A stretch of DNA of 64,000 bases from Cenococcum geophilum 1.58 (GCA_001692895.1 KV748227.1:62001-126000), one strand, 5' to 3'. Positions 35,447-50,165 are shown, counted from the first letter of the stretch. Translations and numbers: made by a program. The notes: generated from the letters alone by a model not told the origin.

Positions 35447-38400
35447 CTATCTCCCTCCTCTTTATCTTCGTCCTTAAAGATTCCTAATATCTTTAAGTTA
35501 TTTACTAAAGGTATAATATCTATCTAATTAATTTAGTTAATATTATTTCTTATTATACCTAAAGCAATTTCCCTTTCCTTAACTGCTCGTTATATTCGCA
35601 CCGTCGCTATAATATTATCTCTTAGTAAGATTATACCATCTCTATATTATATTAGCGAACCCATCTTCGTAACAACCGCCCTTTTACTTAAAGTGCACTA
35701 AAGCAAATATTCGTTCGTTCTATAACGTTTGCTCTACCTCTAATACTAAATATACGCGACTTATTACTCTTAATAGTTATCTAGTTCCCTAATTAATTTA
35801 TCTTAAGGTCTTATATTTAATTTATTACTACGTAGCTAGATATAAAATTCTGCCAAAAACACAATGCAATCGCCCGCTAAAGAAACCTGTAAAATAAGCC
35901 TAATAGAGCTTCTACGAGCTCTAGAGGACTATAGAAACCCTTTCTATCAAAACCACACACCCCAATTCGGCGTTAGTGGAGGTATATGTGGTGTTTTCCA
36001 ATATACAGCCCCTAAAACCGGATTATAACAAATAAACAAACCCCTAACCCCAACCCCAACCACCCTAACCACCCTAATTAAATAGTATACCTTTTAAGAA
36101 CGCGTTCTATAGACTATATAAACCGCAGAATAAACCCAGTAGGTACTATAGAAACGATCTCTTGATGTAGACGAGGAGCGCTCCACTATACTCTCCTTCC
36201 TTACTACCGCGATTATAACCCTCCGGATAGCCTTTGCTATATTGGCGGAGCTTATCTGGACCTAAGGAACCTAGGAGTAATATACTTAGGATATAAAGGC
36301 AATCCGGATAGATATTGGGGCCCTTAGGAAGGCCGTAATAATAGCTATAAAGAGTGGACCGACGTCTATAGGCCCGCTGTCGTACGCATACGTCGCTGCC
36401 ACTATACCTATAATGCCCTAAGCTATAAGACAAGTTGCTTATAAACCTATAGAAGTATATAAGATTATAATCCGCATAGGCGACGCCGCTAACCGTAAGG
36501 AAACCTTAAAGTAGAATAGCTAAGCCCTAGTATATAAACTTTAGGCTATAGGACCCCTAGACACCTATAGGATACAGGCCATAAAGAAGTTATAAAGCGG
36601 TGACGTTAGGGCGTATATTACGGATAAAGACGTAAAAGATAGGTTGCTATAAGAAACAGAGTAAACGAAGGTCCTTAGACGCTCTGCTATACTAGCTGTT
36701 CCGCTAGTACTAGTAGAGGTCCACGCGGTACCTATAAGCCTCGCCATCTAAGGCCTAAAGGCTAAGCAGATAATAGAAGATATAATAAAGTAGAACTGTA
36801 CTATAGCGGGGCTTATAGTAGAAAGGCTGGCGTGAAAAAGGCTAGGAAGAGTCCAAACGGGATAAAAGGTCAAATCGTTACTTATTATAGGTATATAGTT
36901 AGAAGAGTTAGTAAATGCGCTATTTAATTAGGGCCTCTTTCTAGGAGGAGACCACTACCTAGTCATAAGGCATGAGATAACGTTCCTAGTAACGCAGTGC
37001 TTTAAATATTAAGGCTTCAACTATATAGCTAAGAGTTATAGGAGAAAAGCTAGATGCGGACGCTGCGCTAGGTAATATAATACTAGCGAATGTATAGGAG
37101 ACCTACCTAAAAAGTGTATTAACTATAAAGTAGACCATAAGGTATGGAATAGGGCGTATAGTGTTAAGCGGACATAGCAGGAGAAGGCTGCAGTAATTAA
37201 GGCCTATACGCCAATATATTATATAGGCACCTATAAGGCACCTATAAGCGGACAGCAATTATAATTACAGTACGAGATTACTACTAAGGAGGTCTTATAA
37301 TAAGCTAAGAAAAGGAAGCTAAAGGAGATAGTTATGTAAGAGAGCTCTATATAGGCAGAGGAAGCCCCCTAAAAGGTCGGCCGGCTATAGACTTTTAATT
37401 ATTTTAGGAAGGAAATGGGCCAGAGGACCCTCTAATTAACACTCTAAATAGTACTATATAGTAGTATATACGCCCTAATTTAAATCCTAGCAATTTAGGA
37501 GCCTTTACTAAATACGGAGTTTAATATAGAGGTAGAAGCAGAAGCTTAGATCTAGAGAGAGGTATCTAAAGGCTCTAAAACTACGTTATAAGGAAGTAAA
37601 CAGACGCTAAAGGGCACTGACTTAGCTAACTTAGAGGCCAGTATAGACCTCTTATATTAGGATACCGGAAAACACTTATAATTATATAGTATAATACTAA
37701 CAATAGTAGGAACGGCGTACTGCTCTACTTCCTATAAGAGGTAGAGTAGGCGGACCCCTAGCTAGATATATTAGCCATCTAAAAGCCATAGTGGAGGGAC
37801 TAAGGAAATATAATATATATTATAAAATCCTACCACCTAGTATACGCGGGAGTAGGCAATATAAGGGTCTGCTTTTATATAAATAAGGCTATTAATATAA
37901 ATAAGTAGGCGCCTATACACCACTTAGCGGATATATATATAATTAAGCTAGAGGGCTGCGAGAGGACTATCTAGATTTATAATATTTATAACCCCTAATA
38001 GACGAACAGTAGTATCTATATACTACCAGAGCTGCTAAGGGCCGAAGGAGAACATATACTGTTAGGTAATTTTAATCTACACTACCCCTTCTAGGGGGGT
38101 ATAATAGTAATATGCGCGGATAACGCGGTAGATAACCTTATCCGCGCTATAGAGGCAGCTGGCCTAAGCCTAGCCACTAAGGCGGGTATAAAGACGTGGG
38201 TAAAGGGCATATTAAGGAGCACGCTAGACCTAGTATTTACCTCCCCCTAGATTACTAATAGGCTACTATAGAGTTAAAGATAAGACCGCTGGCATATAGG
38301 GTTTAACTACTTTCCTATTATTATAGAGGTGGACGTAGAGACGCTAGAGAGGCCCCCCTTACCTAGGAGACCGCTATAGAAGAAGGCTAATTAGAAGGTA

Positions 38401-41034
38401 GTGCAGAGCGAGCTAGAGGGCCGACTTTAGCCCCTATATAGACTCCTGTATAATATAAGAGATAAACTAAATATATTAGCGGAGGCCATATACTAAGCGA
38501 TTAAGAACATTATAGTAAAAACAGTACCTAATATACGGCCCTCGCTGCAAGCCTCTAAAGCATGGTTAGAGGAATATATAGAAGTGGTAAAGGAAACCTA
38601 ACAGGCCTTCTAGGCGTAAAAGGTCTCTTAGTTAATACCTAATTAGATTAACTATAGAGTTGCATAGAATAAGAAGAAAAGGGCAATCCAACGAGAGGCT
38701 AATAAGCTATAAAGGAGGACCGTTAAAAAGCTAATAAATAACCCTAAAGGGATATAGAGAATGGTAAAATAGGCGCGTACAGCGGACGGGAAGCCGAAGG
38801 CCCTACTATAGTTTCCTCCTATTAGCAGACCAGGAGAGGAGACCCTATACTATAATAATAAGGAGAAAGCTACTATCCTTACAAAGCAGTTTTTTCTGCT
38901 GCTAGTAAAGGCGGACCTTAGTAATATATTAGGGTTTGTATACCCAGAGCCGCGAATAGTAAAGGAAGTAGTTAAGGAGGAGGATATTATTACGGCCCTA
39001 AAGGGGCTTGCCCCTAATAAGGCCCTAGGTCTAAAGAAGATTACTAACTAATTCCTTAAGACGTGCGGAGAGCAGCTAGCCCTAGTGCTGGCTAAACTCT
39101 TTAGCAGCTATATAGCAATTAGACATTACCTAAAACTATTTAAAGACTCTATTATAGTAGTCCTCTAGAAACTATAGAAGCCATCCTATACTACGGCAAA
39201 GGCCTACCGGCCGATTGCGCTACTTAACACCATTAGGAAGCTACTTAAGAGAATAGTAGCTAGCCGACTATTTAAAATTGCGGAGGAGACGGGTATACTA
39301 CTAGCTAGTTAGATGGGAGTAAGGCTAGGGCGCTTAACATAAATAGTATTGGAGCTACTAACCTAATAAGTATACACAGTATAGAGGAGTAACCTAAACC
39401 TAGTAGCCTTATTACTTAGCCTTAATATTTCCGGGGCCTTTAACCGAGTCTCCTATAAAAGAATAATCTATAATATAAAGGCCTAAGCCATACCCTACTG
39501 GATAGTATAGTTTATAAAGTCCTTCCTTAAGGATCGAATAACGAGGCTCTTAATTAAAGGATATATAGTATAAATAATATAAACGAACACTAGTATACCC
39601 TAAGGCTTAGCGCTGTTGCCAATCCTATTCCTCTTTTTTGCCTATATATTCCTACTAGAGCTATAAGGGGGAACCACTACAGTATTTAATTTGTTAATAA
39701 CTCTAATATACTAACGTATAGCAAGACTACGGAGAAAAACTGTAGAACTATAGAAAGGGCGTATAAGGTATATACGGCGTGGGCACGCTAGCATAGGGTA
39801 ATATTTGCCCCTAAAAAGTACTACCTTATCTATTTTATAAGGAGCCATAAGAAGTTTAATATAAAGGCTATAGCTAATATATATAGCTTTACAGAAGGCC
39901 TAGTTAGTAACCTATGTGTATTAGGGGTATAAGTTAACTTAAAGCTTAAATGGGGACCGCACGTTAACATTATTAAGACGAAGGCGATTACCTAAATAGC
40001 CGCACTAACCTGGCTTACGGCCTCTATATAGGGCGCCTCCTTTTAAAAGGCGCGGATAATATACTCCGCTATAGTCCGGCTAGTAATCTTATACGAATAT
40101 GGTATCTAGTACTCGCTACTAGAGTGGACGAAGCCTAAGGAGATAAGTAAAACTAAGCTATGCTAGCTAGGCGTAGCATAGAACCTATACCTCCGCACTA
40201 TTGCTGGGGCGTATAAATTAACGCTAATAGTAGTACTGGAGCACAAGACGGGGTTTCCGCCGCTTTAGATATACCTTAAAGAGCTAGCTATAGCCTACAC
40301 GGAGAGGACGCAAAAAAGACCAGCAAGAGAGCATATTAAGAGGGAGTGCAACACTATATAGGCTATAATAGCCTACTAACTCCGGCCTAAAATAAAGCTA
40401 CTAATACGGCCCACTAAACGGGATAAGCTTAAGAGGATAGCGGCCGCTATTTTAGGGACAGATATACGGCTAATAGACTTATTTAAAGCGCAGTATAAGA
40501 GAAGTAGAAGGGCTAGGGTATAAAAGGCGTTTAAGAAGCGGTGGAAAAGGAATAGGAAAAGTACTAGAGCACGCTTACCTATTATATAACGGCCTAGGCC
40601 GAGCCATAGAATAAGAAAGTCTTTAAACGCCACGCGAGGCTTATAAAGGTAAAGAGCATAATTAATATACTGCTTAGAACTAAGTATATAGGGCTTAATA
40701 GATACTTCTACTACCGAAAAGTACTAGGGCACCTAACCCCGGCCTGCCTATGCGGCCATAGCCAACAATTAATAATATACGTAGTAGTGTTCTGCCCTAG
40801 ACACGCTGCTAGCCAGGCGGAAATGTATTACTATACTAGAATATCCTTATATAAAGAGCTCCTAACTAAGCTAAAGGCTACTAAGGTAGTTATAGACTGG
40901 TTTATACAGACAAACCTCTTACTACACCTTTTATTTACTAGAGAGCTGGCTAGGATAAAAAGAGAAGGCTAGGAAGTGCTTTAAGAGGCGGAGGATAAAT
41001 ATTATAGAGATAATAGAATATAGCAGAATTTTAT

Positions 41035-41385
41035 AAATGGCAACCTAGTAGAAGTTGGCAGAACTTTAACAACCTAGTAGAATTTAGCAGAACTTATTAA
41101 CCTAGCAAAATTTAGTAGAATTTGGCAACCTAATAGAAGTTAGCAGAATTTTAGCAACCTAATAGAATTTGGTAGAGTTTTAGCAACCTAATAGAATTTA
41201 GCAGAGTTTTAGCAACCTAATCAAATTTGGCAGAATCTTAGCAACCTAGCAGAATCTAATAACCTAACAGAAGTTAGCAGAACTTTAGCAACCTGGCAGA
41301 ATTTAACAGAATTTAGTAACCTGGCAGAATTTGGTAGAGGTTAATATCCTAACAGAACTTAATAAAACTTAGTAAGGTATAGAGC
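41035..41385. repeat. Degenerate minisatellite in the LINE-B 3' region
   Basis: Repeated AACCTAGTAGAATTTGGCAG-type units, separated by AATTTTAGC, with a variable period of about 22 to 35 bp. They lie after the last coding motif of LINE-B. Unit differences are largely C/T and G/A, as expected from RIP on tandem copies. Confidence 0.8.
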
Positions 41386-41699
41386 TATATACGTTAACGT
41401 AAATATAAATAACGGAACCTTTTATACCACTACTAGCCTTATAGGCTACTGGCCTACGCCCTACCTAAATAACTAGAGCAGCCAGGAACGGAACCTAGGC
41501 CCTAGCTATATACCCTACTAGATAGACCTAGGAGTACGCATTAAGATAGCTTTTCTATAGCGCCTTAAAGAGACGTCTACTCGTGCTTAATAGTTACTAA
41601 TTAGAAAAGAGGCTATATAGGCCGCATAATAAGCCATATAGGCCGTATAACAAGAGAAGGAGAGGTTTTATCCGGCCCTAGCAGTACGGTTCCCCTCTT

Positions 41700-41719
41700 A
41701 TATATATATATATATACCC
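41700..41719. repeat. TA microsatellite
   Basis: About nine TA dinucleotides near the 3' end of LINE-B. Confidence 0.8.
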
Positions 41720-44700
41720 ATATAGACCCGCTATATGGACCCTAACGGGAGCCGCAACAGCGTAATTGAATATTATAATATAATATACGTAGCTAGATAA
41801 TAAACTGTCTATTACTCTAGTAGAGTTATACTATTCTTATAACGCGGAATAGAAGGCTGCTAATACTTAGTAACGGGCCCTTAAGTCTCGTCTTACGGCG
41901 TCTACTTAGTTAATCCGTCTTAAAAAGGTTTATAAGAAGGTCTGTTTTAAGGAGTAAAAACTTATAAAATAGGGTCTATAGGAACTTAGTAATAAAAGAA
42001 TGGATTTTCTTCTGGCCGAGAAGGAAATAAATCTAAGTAGCTTAGCAACTGCTCTTCTTAGGTCCCCCTTAGGTAACTTATTTTTTAGTAATCCTTTTTT
42101 ATTAATACTACCTAACCTAATCTCTTCTAATACTCCTATACCTTTCTTATAGCGTTTTTTAAATTCTCTAGTAGCTCCTAGGTAGTCTTATTATAGCCTA
42201 TCCACTTTACTTTATATTATATTTTGTTATTAATATCCTTATAACTAATAATCCTTAAAACTTACTATTTATCTTCCTCCTATCCTCTATATATATCTAC
42301 TTTATAGACTAATAGCTTAATATTCCTATATACTAGCTCTAGTATTACAATATACTATATAGGGTAGATTTTTATTTTAGCTAGTAGGTTTAACTTAAAC
42401 ATAACTAGTAAAATCCTTTACTTAATTTTAAAAGGTCCTAGTCTAACATAGTTTAACTTCTTACTTAGCTGTCGACTTTTAAAATTTTTATATAGTAGCT
42501 ATACTTTATCTCCCTCCTTAAGATCTAGTCCCTTAAATCTCTTAGCGTTATAGTACTTTTTTATTCTCTCTTATACTCTCTTTACTAATTCTATAAGGTC
42601 TATATAAAGATTTATTAACATCTTTATTCTTTCTTTAGCTGTACTACTTATTTTCTTCACTTATTATAGTAATAATAATATTCTTAGCTTATACCCATAA
42701 TTTGCCTTAAATAGTAATATACCTATCCCTTTTTATAGTGTTATATTATATACGAACTATATAACTAGTAATAGTAATACCTAATTATTCTATGCGTAAT
42801 TAATATAGTGCCTTAGATACTATTTTAGTATCTAATTTAATCTTTCTATTTAACTGTTTATCTATAAATAATATATAGTAGAAGTTACTGCTCTAACTCC
42901 TTATTCCGCTAAGAATACCTCCTAGAATACTATTATAAATCTTAGATCTCTATCCAATATAATCTTACTTAATACTCCGTGTCTTATAAATACTTTTTTA
43001 ATATAAATTTTAGCGACATCTTCTACTAATATCTCTTCTATATATGCTATAAAGTATCCCTACTTTATAAGCTTATCTACTATTACTAAGATCGCATTAT
43101 AATCTTATCTGGTAATAGGGTCTCTTAACTTTAATAATTTAATAATAAAGTCCTATAATATAACCTCCTATAGTCTCTTTAGTATTTTAATAGGTTATAG
43201 CCCTCCATATAGCTTATGCCTTATTAATTTATTCCTTTAGTAATCTAGACACTCTTTTATAACTTTCCGTACTAAGCCCTAAATTCTATTAATAATATAC
43301 TCCTTTTAGAGTCTTAACACTAAGCCTATAGCTCCATTATGTCCTTAAGTTAATCCCTTATAAAAATCTTCTATAAATTACTCTGCTATGCTTCTTAGGA
43401 TATACTTTACTTCTTAATTTTTATATATATCCGTTTATAGATCTTTTAGCTATACCTTTAGAATTTTATATACCTAAAAGCTTTCTAGTAACTTATAAAC
43501 TTTGTTTAGTTTTTTCTAAGTTGCTATAATTTTTGGATAATTATATCTAATTAATCCGTCTATATCTTTTCGTTGTAAAGCCCCTAATAGCTTCTTATTA
43601 TTTTATAGTTTAGCTTTTTAACTTAAAGCGTCTACTTGTGTATTATCTATACCCTTAGTATACTAAATCTTAAAATAGTATTCTATAAGTATCTCTGCCT
43701 ATCTAACCTATCTTTAATTAAGTTCCTTTATTATTAGAAATCCTATTAAGTTCTTATAATCCATCTTAACTATAAATAGTTTCTCTATACCTTATAAGAA
43801 TGCTCTTTATTTCTTTAGTGCTATAACTATACCTAATAACTCCTTATTATAGATGTTATAGTTTAACTCTAGTAGTGTTATCTTCCGACTATAGTATGCT
43901 ACTAGGTACTATCTATTTTAATATTTCTATATAAAGCATGCCCTTAGTATATAGTCTAATATATTCGTTTCTATAACCGTTTCTAGTCCTAGTTAATAGA
44001 TTTTAAGAACTAGCTCCTAGGTAAACAACTCTTTAACTTTTTTAAATAACTCTTACTGCTCTTCTCCCTATACCTATAGTTCTTCTTTTTTCGTTAATCG
44101 CGTAAATAGTTTAATATCTTTTAACCACTACGCTATAAACCGTCTATAGTAATTATAAAACCCTAAAAACAATCTTAATTATATAACGTTCTCTAGTTCT
44201 TACTAATTTACTATAGCCTTAATCTTCTTTAGATATATACTAAGTTGGCCTAGTTTAATAATAAATTTAACAAAATCGGTCTTCCTAGTAAAGAACTCGT
44301 ATTTCTTAATTATTACTAGCATCTATTCTTCTTATAGTCTCTTTAAGACCTATTTAACGTGTTCCCCGTATTCTTCCTTAGGTATTAAGTAGATAATAAT
44401 ATTGTTAAGGTATACTATAATAAATTTATCCAAGTGTTCTCCTAATATATTATTAATACGCTTCTAAAACGTTGCTAATACGTTTATAAGCCTAAATTGC
44501 ATAACTAATAGTTTATATAGTCCTTCCTTTAACCTAAAGGCTGCCTTCTATTTATTACCTTCCTTAATTTTAATCTAATAGTACGCCTATCTCAAATCTA
44601 TCTTTATAAAGATTTGCGCATTTCCTATCCTATCTTAGATTTCGCTAATTAAGGGTAAAGGATACCTATCCTTTCTAGTAATGCTATTTAACTGTCTATA

Positions 44701-45094
44701 GTTAATATACAGCCTTAGTTTACTATTCTTCTTTAGTATAAACAGTACTGGATAACCCGCTAATAACTATAATGGTCTAATATATCCCTTTTATAGATTT
44801 TCCTAAATAAACTCTTTTAGTGCTCTACCTTCCTCTTTAGTAAGCTTATAGATTAGAAAAAACCTTAGACTTATTTTTAGTTCTAATTCTATCTTATAGT
44901 CCTATACTATATACTTTAACAGCTTTTTACTTTCTAGTAACTATAGTTTCTTACTATACTTATAATATCTCTTTAGTATATAGCTTAGCCCTTTTTCTAT
45001 TTCTTTATAGGTTGCTCCTACTTAATACCATACTAACTTAGCTTATTATTATATCTTATGGCGTTAAGTATTTTTAATACTAACTTAACCTGTA

Positions 45095-46911
45095 ACGTGT
45101 TTCACCAGTCATTTGTTAACACTAGTTATTTAACACCCCACCAACCACCAAGACGCGTCTTCGTACGATTAATCCACTACAACGCCTTTAATTAAATTAA
45201 AAATATATCTAATTACATTCTTTTAGATCTGGATATGTACGAATTATATGGCCTTAAATATGACAGTTACTGCATGTCCTTGGTGCGCGTTATCATATAA
45301 CAGTTTCCTTATTCTAATTGGCCTCTTAATTCCTATTTTCTCTCTCCTGGATTAAAAACTGGCCTTATTAAGCCTGTAAAACGCCACCGTGTGCAATATA
45401 CTAACGACGGTACTACTGTTTTCGTTTTTGACGTTAATTAGCCGTACGAAGCTCAGTATTTTCCTTTGCAAGTATTACTGCCGAATATATCGCCATCTGA
45501 CATCCTTTAATAAGCCGATTCATTGCTTAACCTATTGGACTCTAAGACGTACGTTAAAGAAGCGTACGAAGAAGCTTCTCCTACAGTTTAAGCTTGGTAA
45601 AATTATAAGGCGTTTCTAACGTCCACAGAGGTACTTCTCCATTCGCTGTACCTAGTAGAGGGGGTGTCTTTATAATGGTAAGCGACGATAAAATATATTG
45701 AGGATCGTATGGGATAAGTCCTATAGCTCGGAAGCCACTCTTAATATTCTAATCCGTAAAGACGGACGGACGGATACTTAAATAGATTATTAAGAAGTTA
45801 TCCTTATCGATGTAATAGATTCCTTAACGAATGAGCTACTAGACCTCTTAACCGTATAAGCGCTTTAACGGGGAAAAGTAGCTAACGTCAAGTAGCTAGA
45901 GAAGATGCAATGTATGCGGAGGCATATAGAGCGTAATAATATTGTTCGTACAATAGTATTAATCGAATTCAGGTGTTGCATGACTGCCGTAACCATCTAG
46001 AATAAGTAGACGATACGTCCCCTTCGTACGAGACTCTATATGGGTATTAAAGTGCTTAATCCATTTAAATCCTAGTTAATCTGTCGTCCAGCCGTTATCG
46101 CTTATAGTAATTACCTAGTTATCCGGAATCTGTCGATACTAGTTTAATTAATAAACCTTTCCAGCTAGGATTACGAAGGGCGGAATCGCCCAGCCAGTAG
46201 CGTTAATTCCCTTAATCACTGTTATCCATTCACGGTTTCCTGGTTGTATAACAATTGCCTGGCCGACTGTATTAGAGCTTGTAACCACCTTTAATGTTAC
46301 AATAACCCCCATTATAAATCCCGTCTCGTTAAAATTATAGGAATCATTATCAAGAATGCCGTACGACTGACGCGTCTCCTGGACGAGCTTAAACCACGCG
46401 TTAATTATGTCTGGATCCTCGCATTTAGCCCGCTGTAAGTAAAACTTTCGATTCCACTTTATTTTTAGCTAAGGTTGGCTATTAATAAAGCATGAAGCCC
46501 AGTTCTTTCCGAGCGGTAGTAGTAGTGGATTCGTTCCGCGCTCCGCGAGTAAAGTATCTACCATTCTTCGTATGTTAATAATATAAGGGGGAAATCCGCG
46601 TTAATTAAGGTCTAGAATCCACTGAACTAAGGCCTGCTCTTCAGAAGACTTTAACTTTCGTTTTTAAGTATTGGATTCGCTAAGTAGTATACGCCCGTGA
46701 AGACGTTCTCAAAGGCTCGTTCTAGGGATATCGTACAAGGTTGCAGCCCTTAAAAGACTTAAAAATTAATTCTTTTAAAAGGCCTGCTTAGCAAGAAGTA
46801 GTCGAGCCTCTTTTTGAGGTAATTGATCAGGTTATGTTGATGTCATTATTGTTTTCGTGCGCAGACGCGTCTTGGTGGTTGGTGGGGTGTCGAATGACTG
46901 GTGAAACACGT
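45095..46911 (-). mobile_element. Fot1/pogo-type DNA transposon in Gypsy-2
   Basis: The 1,817-bp element starts ACGTGTTTCACCAGTCATT and ends in its inverted copy, flanked by TA on each side (45093-45094 and 46912-46913). The inverted ends continue through CACCCCACCAACCACC and GACGCGTCT, but the left end carries about 20 extra bases (about 45114-45134). Comparison with Gypsy-1 at the same place shows an uninterrupted TA target. It encodes a broken transposase on the minus strand. It has fewer RIP-type changes than the gypsy around it. Confidence 0.9.
45560..46850 (-). pseudogene. Transposase of the Fot1/pogo element (DDE_1 superfamily), broken
   Basis: The minus-strand frame gives, in order, a psq-type helix-turn-helix region (KEARLLLAKQAF, AATLYDIPRTSLCERLHG) and an HTH_Tnp_Tc5-like region (EEQALVQWILDLN, RRMVDTLLAERG). 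The DDE catalytic domain follows, with YNFNETGFIMGV (the first catalytic Asp appears as Asn), ISDNGWTT, TYRLLILDGYGSHATPEFD (second catalytic acid) and MPPHTLHLLxLLDVSYFSPLKRLYG (third region). About twelve in-frame TAA/TAG codons interrupt it, mostly at Gln positions. A functional copy would cut and paste the element at TA sites. This copy cannot make the enzyme. Confidence 0.85.
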
Positions 46912-49900
46912 TAACCTAATTAATCTTTAGATTGTATTTCTATAACTAAGGCATTCCTAATACTGCCTTATTATTCCCTAATAGTAATATATTAAAAGAT
47001 ATCTTAATCTATCTCCCTTTAATAGTTAGCTAAATAGGTCCTGTTTTAAGATTAATAATACCTCCTCTATAGGCTATTAGATCTCCTAAAATTGTTACTA
47101 ATAGATAAGGGTGCTCCTTTTTCCTATATAGTAATTCCATTCTTTTAACTACTGCTAGTAATATATAGTTCCTTATTACTCTACTATCTATTAATGCTTT
47201 AAACTGTTAATCTTACTACTTAACTTATAAATTTAGATATTATCCTTAAATTCCCTTAAGGGTCTAAGGCTCTACTACTAGCTCCCTCTAGTCCTATGGG
47301 CCTCTACTTTTCCCAATTATTAGCTACTTAATTCTGTTTATACTTAGTCTACTTTTAGCTAATACTTAGTTCGCTTTTTATCTTTAATATACTATAGACA
47401 TATATTTTCTAGGTATTCCCACCACTATTATCTATCTAGGCATTTTTCCATAAGGAATCTTCCTAGTTAAAGTATTAAGTCCCCTAGGCTTTATACTTCT
47501 ATTAGGTGCTAACTATATATATACTTAGTATTTCTATATTTCGCCTTATCTAATAACCAGTATATCCTTATTAGGTACTTCCGGTTCTTATTTTTTAGTA
47601 CTCTATATATATTATACGTATTATCTATATATATAATCTATACCAATATATAGTATACTTAGTGTTTTAGGTTAACTCTTAGCTCGTCTTTATCCTTAAG
47701 TTTAAACCTTTCTTATATTAATCTAAGCGTTGCGACTTTATTTATAGGTACTATAATTTGCCTTTTACTTCTCTAGTCCTCTAATTACTCCTCTAGATTT
47801 TTTAACGTTATAATTAAGGCCCCTTTAATATAATTTATAGCCTTCTCTATAATCGGGTAGTTTTAGATAACTTTCTCATCCAACCACATATAGAAATCTT
47901 CCTACTTATCGTTATATCTTTGTCTATACTACTTTTAATATAATCCCTTAAGTATATACGGCTCGTCTATAAGAAAGTATCTTTTTATTACTGTGTTATA
48001 ATAGCCCTTTATATATCGTTCTTTGAATTTAATTAGAATCCCTAGATCCTCTTCTTATTCTAGTTTAATAAGCCACTCAGCTCTTAGTATGCCTATCCTA
48101 GGCCTATTAGTAATTCTTTATATAGGTGCTCTGTCCCTTATACGTCCTAGTATACTAAATCGCTTGTTTAGCTTCTATTCTTACTATAAGGTAATTCTCG
48201 CTTAGAATTCCTCTATAGTTTCTTTCTTTTCGCGTCTTATAAGTAGATCCTTAAAGTCTTCTTGCTTTTTAATCTTATTAATAGTCCTTATTCGTGTCTT
48301 AAAGTCTTAGTTTTATAGAATTCTCAATCCTAAGCTTACTTCTATCTTAAGCTTTACTTCTACCTTAGTCCGACTAGGCTTAGGTATTCTTATCTTATCT
48401 TAAGAGTCTTAAATCTCACTTATCTCGTCTTAAGAATCTTATACCTATAGAAAACTCTATCCTAAGCTTATTCGTATATCTTTAAACTAAGCTATTACTC
48501 TACTTTATCGGTTATTGTCCGTTATAGGTCCTTAAGCTTACCTTATCTTATCTTAAGAGTCTTAATCGTCTCTAATCTTATCTTAAGAATCTTAAGCCTT
48601 TAGCCTTTTGCTTTTATCAAGTGCCAAAATAGCTCACTATCCTACTTCTTTTACGTCTTATAAAGCGATAGACATCGTATCTAGTAGGGTCTTAATCCCT
48701 ACTAATGTTCCCTATTCTGTAGTAGAATTATCCTCTACCTCTTATATAATATCTTTAAGGTTTATATACTTCTAGTAAGCTGCCTTTATTACCTTATCGT
48801 TATAAAATATTTTGCCTACGTTAAATTTATCGTCCTTAATATCCGATCTGCGAACTAGTTTATTAGTTCCTTTATATTCCGCTAAATATAGCTCCTATAG
48901 CCAATAGCTTACGCCATACTTAGCGTTTTTATAAATTTGGTATACGTTATTATAACAAGACGCAAAACTTCTAATTAAACACTCTTTTGTTCCCGTAGTA
49001 CGCTGTTATTCCTCTATATATATACATCCTCTACTATTAGTCTGGCTCCCTTTATTATATAATAACTCTAACCATCTTTATAATCCCTCGCGAAGTAACC
49101 TTATTTTCCGCAATTTATATAAGCTCTATCTTTAAATTATTAACTTTGCTATAGAGTCCGCCTAAACGTTTTTTACTACTAAGATCCCTGGTTTAGCCTC
49201 CGCTCCTTAGTCCTATAATTACTAAATTCTTAACCTTTAGGTTTCTATAGTCGTTCTTTAAACTATCTCTTTTCTTTAGTACTACTTAGGTTTATTAGCT
49301 CTACGCTATACTATAGTTTCTAATTTAGCTTTAGTTATTGCGTACTTTACGTCTTATATAACTATAGAACTCTATCCTAACCTCTCTTAGCCTGTTCCCT
49401 TTAGTAGATCTAATTATTAATCTTAATTACTTAATCTATTAGTTCTCGTAGTGTATCCGCATCTTCTATTAGGATAATTACGTCCTAGACTTTAGCCTTA
49501 AGTCCCTATTTATACTTTGCTATAAACGCCTTATTATTCCATTTAACTTATATTGCTAGCGTCTGGAACTGCGTTATATACTTAATTGCTAAGGTTCGTT
49601 GCGTAATATCTTAGAGTTTTCTTTCCGCTATAGTTACCGCCTCTAGGTCTCTAAACATTTATATAAGTTACTCTATAAACCCTTCCTAACTTAAGAATAT
49701 AAACCGCACCTCTTAATTAGTGGTTGTTATTCTATTTGCCTATATTTCTATAAGGTAAAGCTTAAACTACTTAAGTGCTCTTCCTAATAGGAATAGTCCC
49801 GTATATGCTATTCGATCTATAGGTATTAGTAGCTTTACCCCTTCTTATATAACTTTAAAGTGTATTTAGGTAAGAAACCCCTTAAGCTTTAATCTTTCTC

Positions 49901-50165
49901 CTAAGTACCTCTTAATTAATAGTAATTTAATCTTTGCCGCTCTAATCCTATTAACCCTTTTTTCTAACACTGCATTATTTGTTATTAACTAGTTAACTAT
50001 CTCTTGTAGTTATCTAACTATTACAGGTTACTATAAGTTAGTATTTACCATACTAGTATTACCTGACCTTAAAGTAGTTGCCGCCGTCAATGGCGTTATA
50101 GTGGCTGCTTTTAGTGGCATATTATTTAACTTTCTGTATTTAATACTATAACTAGGTAGTAATTA

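Larger units (their letters stand above)
35843..41785 (+). mobile_element. LINE-B: full-length non-LTR retrotransposon (5.9 kb) in Gypsy-2
   Basis: Bounded by an exact 14-bp target duplication TACGTAGCTAGATA (35829-35842 and 41786-41799). ORF1 opens at ATG 35864 (MQSPAKETCKISLIELLRAL) and carries a zinc-knuckle cluster at about 37050-37190 (RCGRCAR, SECIGDLPKKC, DHKVWNRAY). ORF2 follows. The apurinic-type endonuclease lies at about 37650-38360 (LLGNFNLHYP near 38060). The reverse transcriptase lies at about 38980-39720 (YRPIALLNTIRKLLKRIVA, then SLNISGAFNRVSY). A C-terminal CxCGH...H....CP finger lies at about 40747-40803. All long frames are broken by TAA/TAG in place of Gln or Trp. A decayed minisatellite and an AT repeat occupy the 3' region. 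Confidence 0.9.

Noticed and set aside
41410-41770. LTR-like start (AACGGAACC) in the LINE-B 3' region
   Set aside because: No matching end, target duplication or similarity to the 426-bp LTR beyond a few bases; it lies within the bounds set by the LINE-B duplication.
45389-45619. 76-aa ORF on the + strand in the Fot1 element
   Set aside because: It lies antisense to clear transposase motifs on the minus strand and has no motif of its own.
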